Shown: positions 63,324 to 64,000 of the stretch, in pieces
How the letters are laid out: each line of letters opens with the position of its first letter
How positions within the stretch are numbered: position 1 is the stretch's first letter
NCBI RefSeq assembly: GCF_011290505.1
Contig: NZ_JAANPV010000002.1
Location: forward strand, 351,049 to 415,048
Direction of reading: 5' to 3'
Length of the DNA stretch: 64,000 bases
Origin: Paenalcaligenes suwonensis
Lineage (GTDB): Bacteria > Pseudomonadota > Gammaproteobacteria > Burkholderiales > Burkholderiaceae_B
Made by a program: the position numbers and the translations under genes
Notes under the pieces: model-generated
What the model was told of the DNA's origin: nothing
Seen by the model: the letters and a program-made list of their open reading frames with translations, nothing else
Database searches by the model: none

Positions 63324-63776
63324 TCAAAGACGGTTTGTAAGCAACTGATACATAAGAGCGACGTGATGATAAATCTGCCTCTCTTTACTCTTCCCCAAAC
63401 CCGGATAATGCAACGCAACCACATCTGCCGCAAAACTCTGCAACGCCTTATCATTACCAAACATCTCCGGGGCGTGCCGTGCTCGCAGAACCAACTTCCC
63501 CGCAGCCTGAAGGTATTTTCCACCCACAGTACCCACATTACGCTCCGTATCATCGGAAACAAAATGCTCCACCCACACAGCCCCGCCTTGGCCTTTGAAA
63601 GTACCATGTATTGCAACCGCCGCTGCAGGGCCGCCGCCTCCTTCAAAAGTAGCACCCAGCACCGTGTAATCCCCAAACCCAACACCCTCACTCAGAAAAC
63701 TTAAATGCCGATCTGTAAAAAACTCAATACCCTCATAATCAGCATTCCGCGCTTTACGTTGAAAATCATCCCGAAT
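63324..63776 (-). pseudogene. sce7725-like family protein, 5' part cut off by an IS element
   Basis: The minus strand is open from the IS edge to the stop at 63324, about 150 codons: SIRDDFQRKARNADYEGIEF, TDRHLSFLSEGVGFGDYTVL and GGGGPAAAVAIHGTFKGQGG. The pattern FFTDRHL, GFGDY, GGGP-A-AVAIH and VEHFVSDDTERNVGTVGGKYLQA resembles the sce7725 (beta) family found in mobile regions beside sce7726 genes; function not established. The N-terminal half is missing because the IS3-family element begins at about 63777. It is therefore probably inactive, unless translated from an IS-provided start. Confidence 0.55.
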
Positions 63777-64000
63777 TGAATCGACCAGGGTTTAGTAGAT
63801 ACTCTTTAGCCTCATAATACTCACAGAGGAGAAGATTATGAGTCATGTACGATTCACCGAAGAATTCAAGCTAGAAGCCATCAAACAAGTGACCGAATAC
63901 AAGAGGTCGGTGGCTGATGTTGCGCAACGTCTGGGAGTCTCAACGCACAGCATCTATGTTTGGCTCAAGCGCTATGCCAAGCCTGTCGAGCAGCGTCAGC
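63777..64000 (+). mobile_element. IS3-family insertion sequence, left end
   Basis: It begins TGAATCGACCAGGGTTTAG, similar to the terminal repeat of IS3-family members of the IS51 group (TGAACCGCCCCGGG type). The transposase orfA gene starts 61 bp in. The right end lies beyond the window. Confidence 0.8.
63838..64000 (+). CDS. IS3-family transposase OrfA, partial
   Basis: The first 54 codons (MSHVRFTEEFKLEAIKQVTE, then VADVAQRLGVSTHSIYVWLK) form the HTH of an IS3-type OrfA that binds the element's ends. An orfB integrase domain would normally follow with a -1 frameshift, beyond the window. GAGGAGA ribosome site. Confidence 0.9.
   Translation, partial: MSHVRFTEEFKLEAIKQVTEYKRSVADVAQRLGVSTHSIYVWLKRYAKPVEQRQ

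Noticed and set aside
63106..63348. 80-codon open frame on the plus strand
   Set aside because: It runs straight through tRNA-Leu and its terminator.
1..64000. CRISPR arrays, rRNA operons, prophage
   Set aside because: No regularly spaced repeats, rRNA-like sequence or phage structural genes were seen.

Overview
The window looks like part of a betaproteobacterial chromosome, most likely from the Alcaligenaceae (inference). The gene order supports this: hemE next to priA, ffh divergent from a CcsA-like/PP0621/ampD operon, and trmB with thiS. Many TRAP, NCS2 and amino-acid transport and catabolic genes, a pertactin-like autotransporter and porins fit as well. Base composition is moderate and coding density is high. 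No CRISPR array or rRNA is present. There are two tRNA genes, Gly(TCC) at about 43.9 kb and Leu(CAA) at about 63.2 kb.

Layout. 0-5.7 kb: priA (cut by the window edge), hemE, a Fis-type regulator, a CDF metal transporter and two O6-alkylguanine-DNA alkyltransferases in tandem. 5.7-7.6 kb: a chimeric gene joining a P-type Mg2+ ATPase (MgtA-like) N-terminal fragment to a complete porin, preceded by a highly structured leader. 7.6-11.6 kb: a small aminotransferase/carboxymuconolactone-decarboxylase/RpiR/C45-peptidase cluster. 11.7-18.4 kb: a six-gene catabolic operon (DUF3311, SSS symporter, flavin monooxygenase, RidA, DUF1028, ArgE-like amidohydrolase) with a divergent LysR. 18.5-25.8 kb: Tsx-like channel, NCS2 purine permease, EamA exporter, a benE gene broken by an in-frame amber codon, and an ABC exporter. 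25.9-31.5 kb: an unknown gene, a vapBC-type toxin-antitoxin pair, and a decaying iron-uptake locus (receptor without its C-terminus, intact fecR, ECF sigma with an in-frame TGA). 31.8-37.3 kb: autotransporter, exported TonB-domain protein, unknown protein and a DUF72 protein. 37.4-43.8 kb: aminotransferase plus amino-acid ABC importer with a divergent LuxR-type regulator, then a Fic protein. 43.9-48.7 kb: tRNA-Gly, trmB, thiS, a BON-LysM protein and a frameshifted YdiJ-like FAD/Fe-S dehydrogenase. 48.8-55.4 kb: LysR, LigI-like hydrolase, TRAP transporter, and a 536-residue fusion of a GntR/FadR-type regulator with a second LigI-like hydrolase. 55.4-63.2 kb: ffh, CcsA-like, PP0621-like, ampD, XRE-cupin regulator with a divergent racemase, htpG, Nudix and tRNA-Leu. 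63.3-64 kb: the edge of an accessory region, with an sce7725-like gene cut by an IS3-family element.

Most novel: the ATPase-fragment/porin chimera with its three-way-junction leader, and the transcription-factor/hydrolase fusion beside a TRAP operon whose last gene is a paralogue of the fused hydrolase. The iron locus also shows a duplicated, identically spaced promoter-like motif before fecR and before the receptor. This suggests it once worked as a FecI/FecR cell-surface signalling unit. Four genes are broken by a nonsense codon, frameshift or truncation, so this genome is either shedding functions or carries some sequencing errors. No homology search was possible; family calls rest on motifs read by eye.
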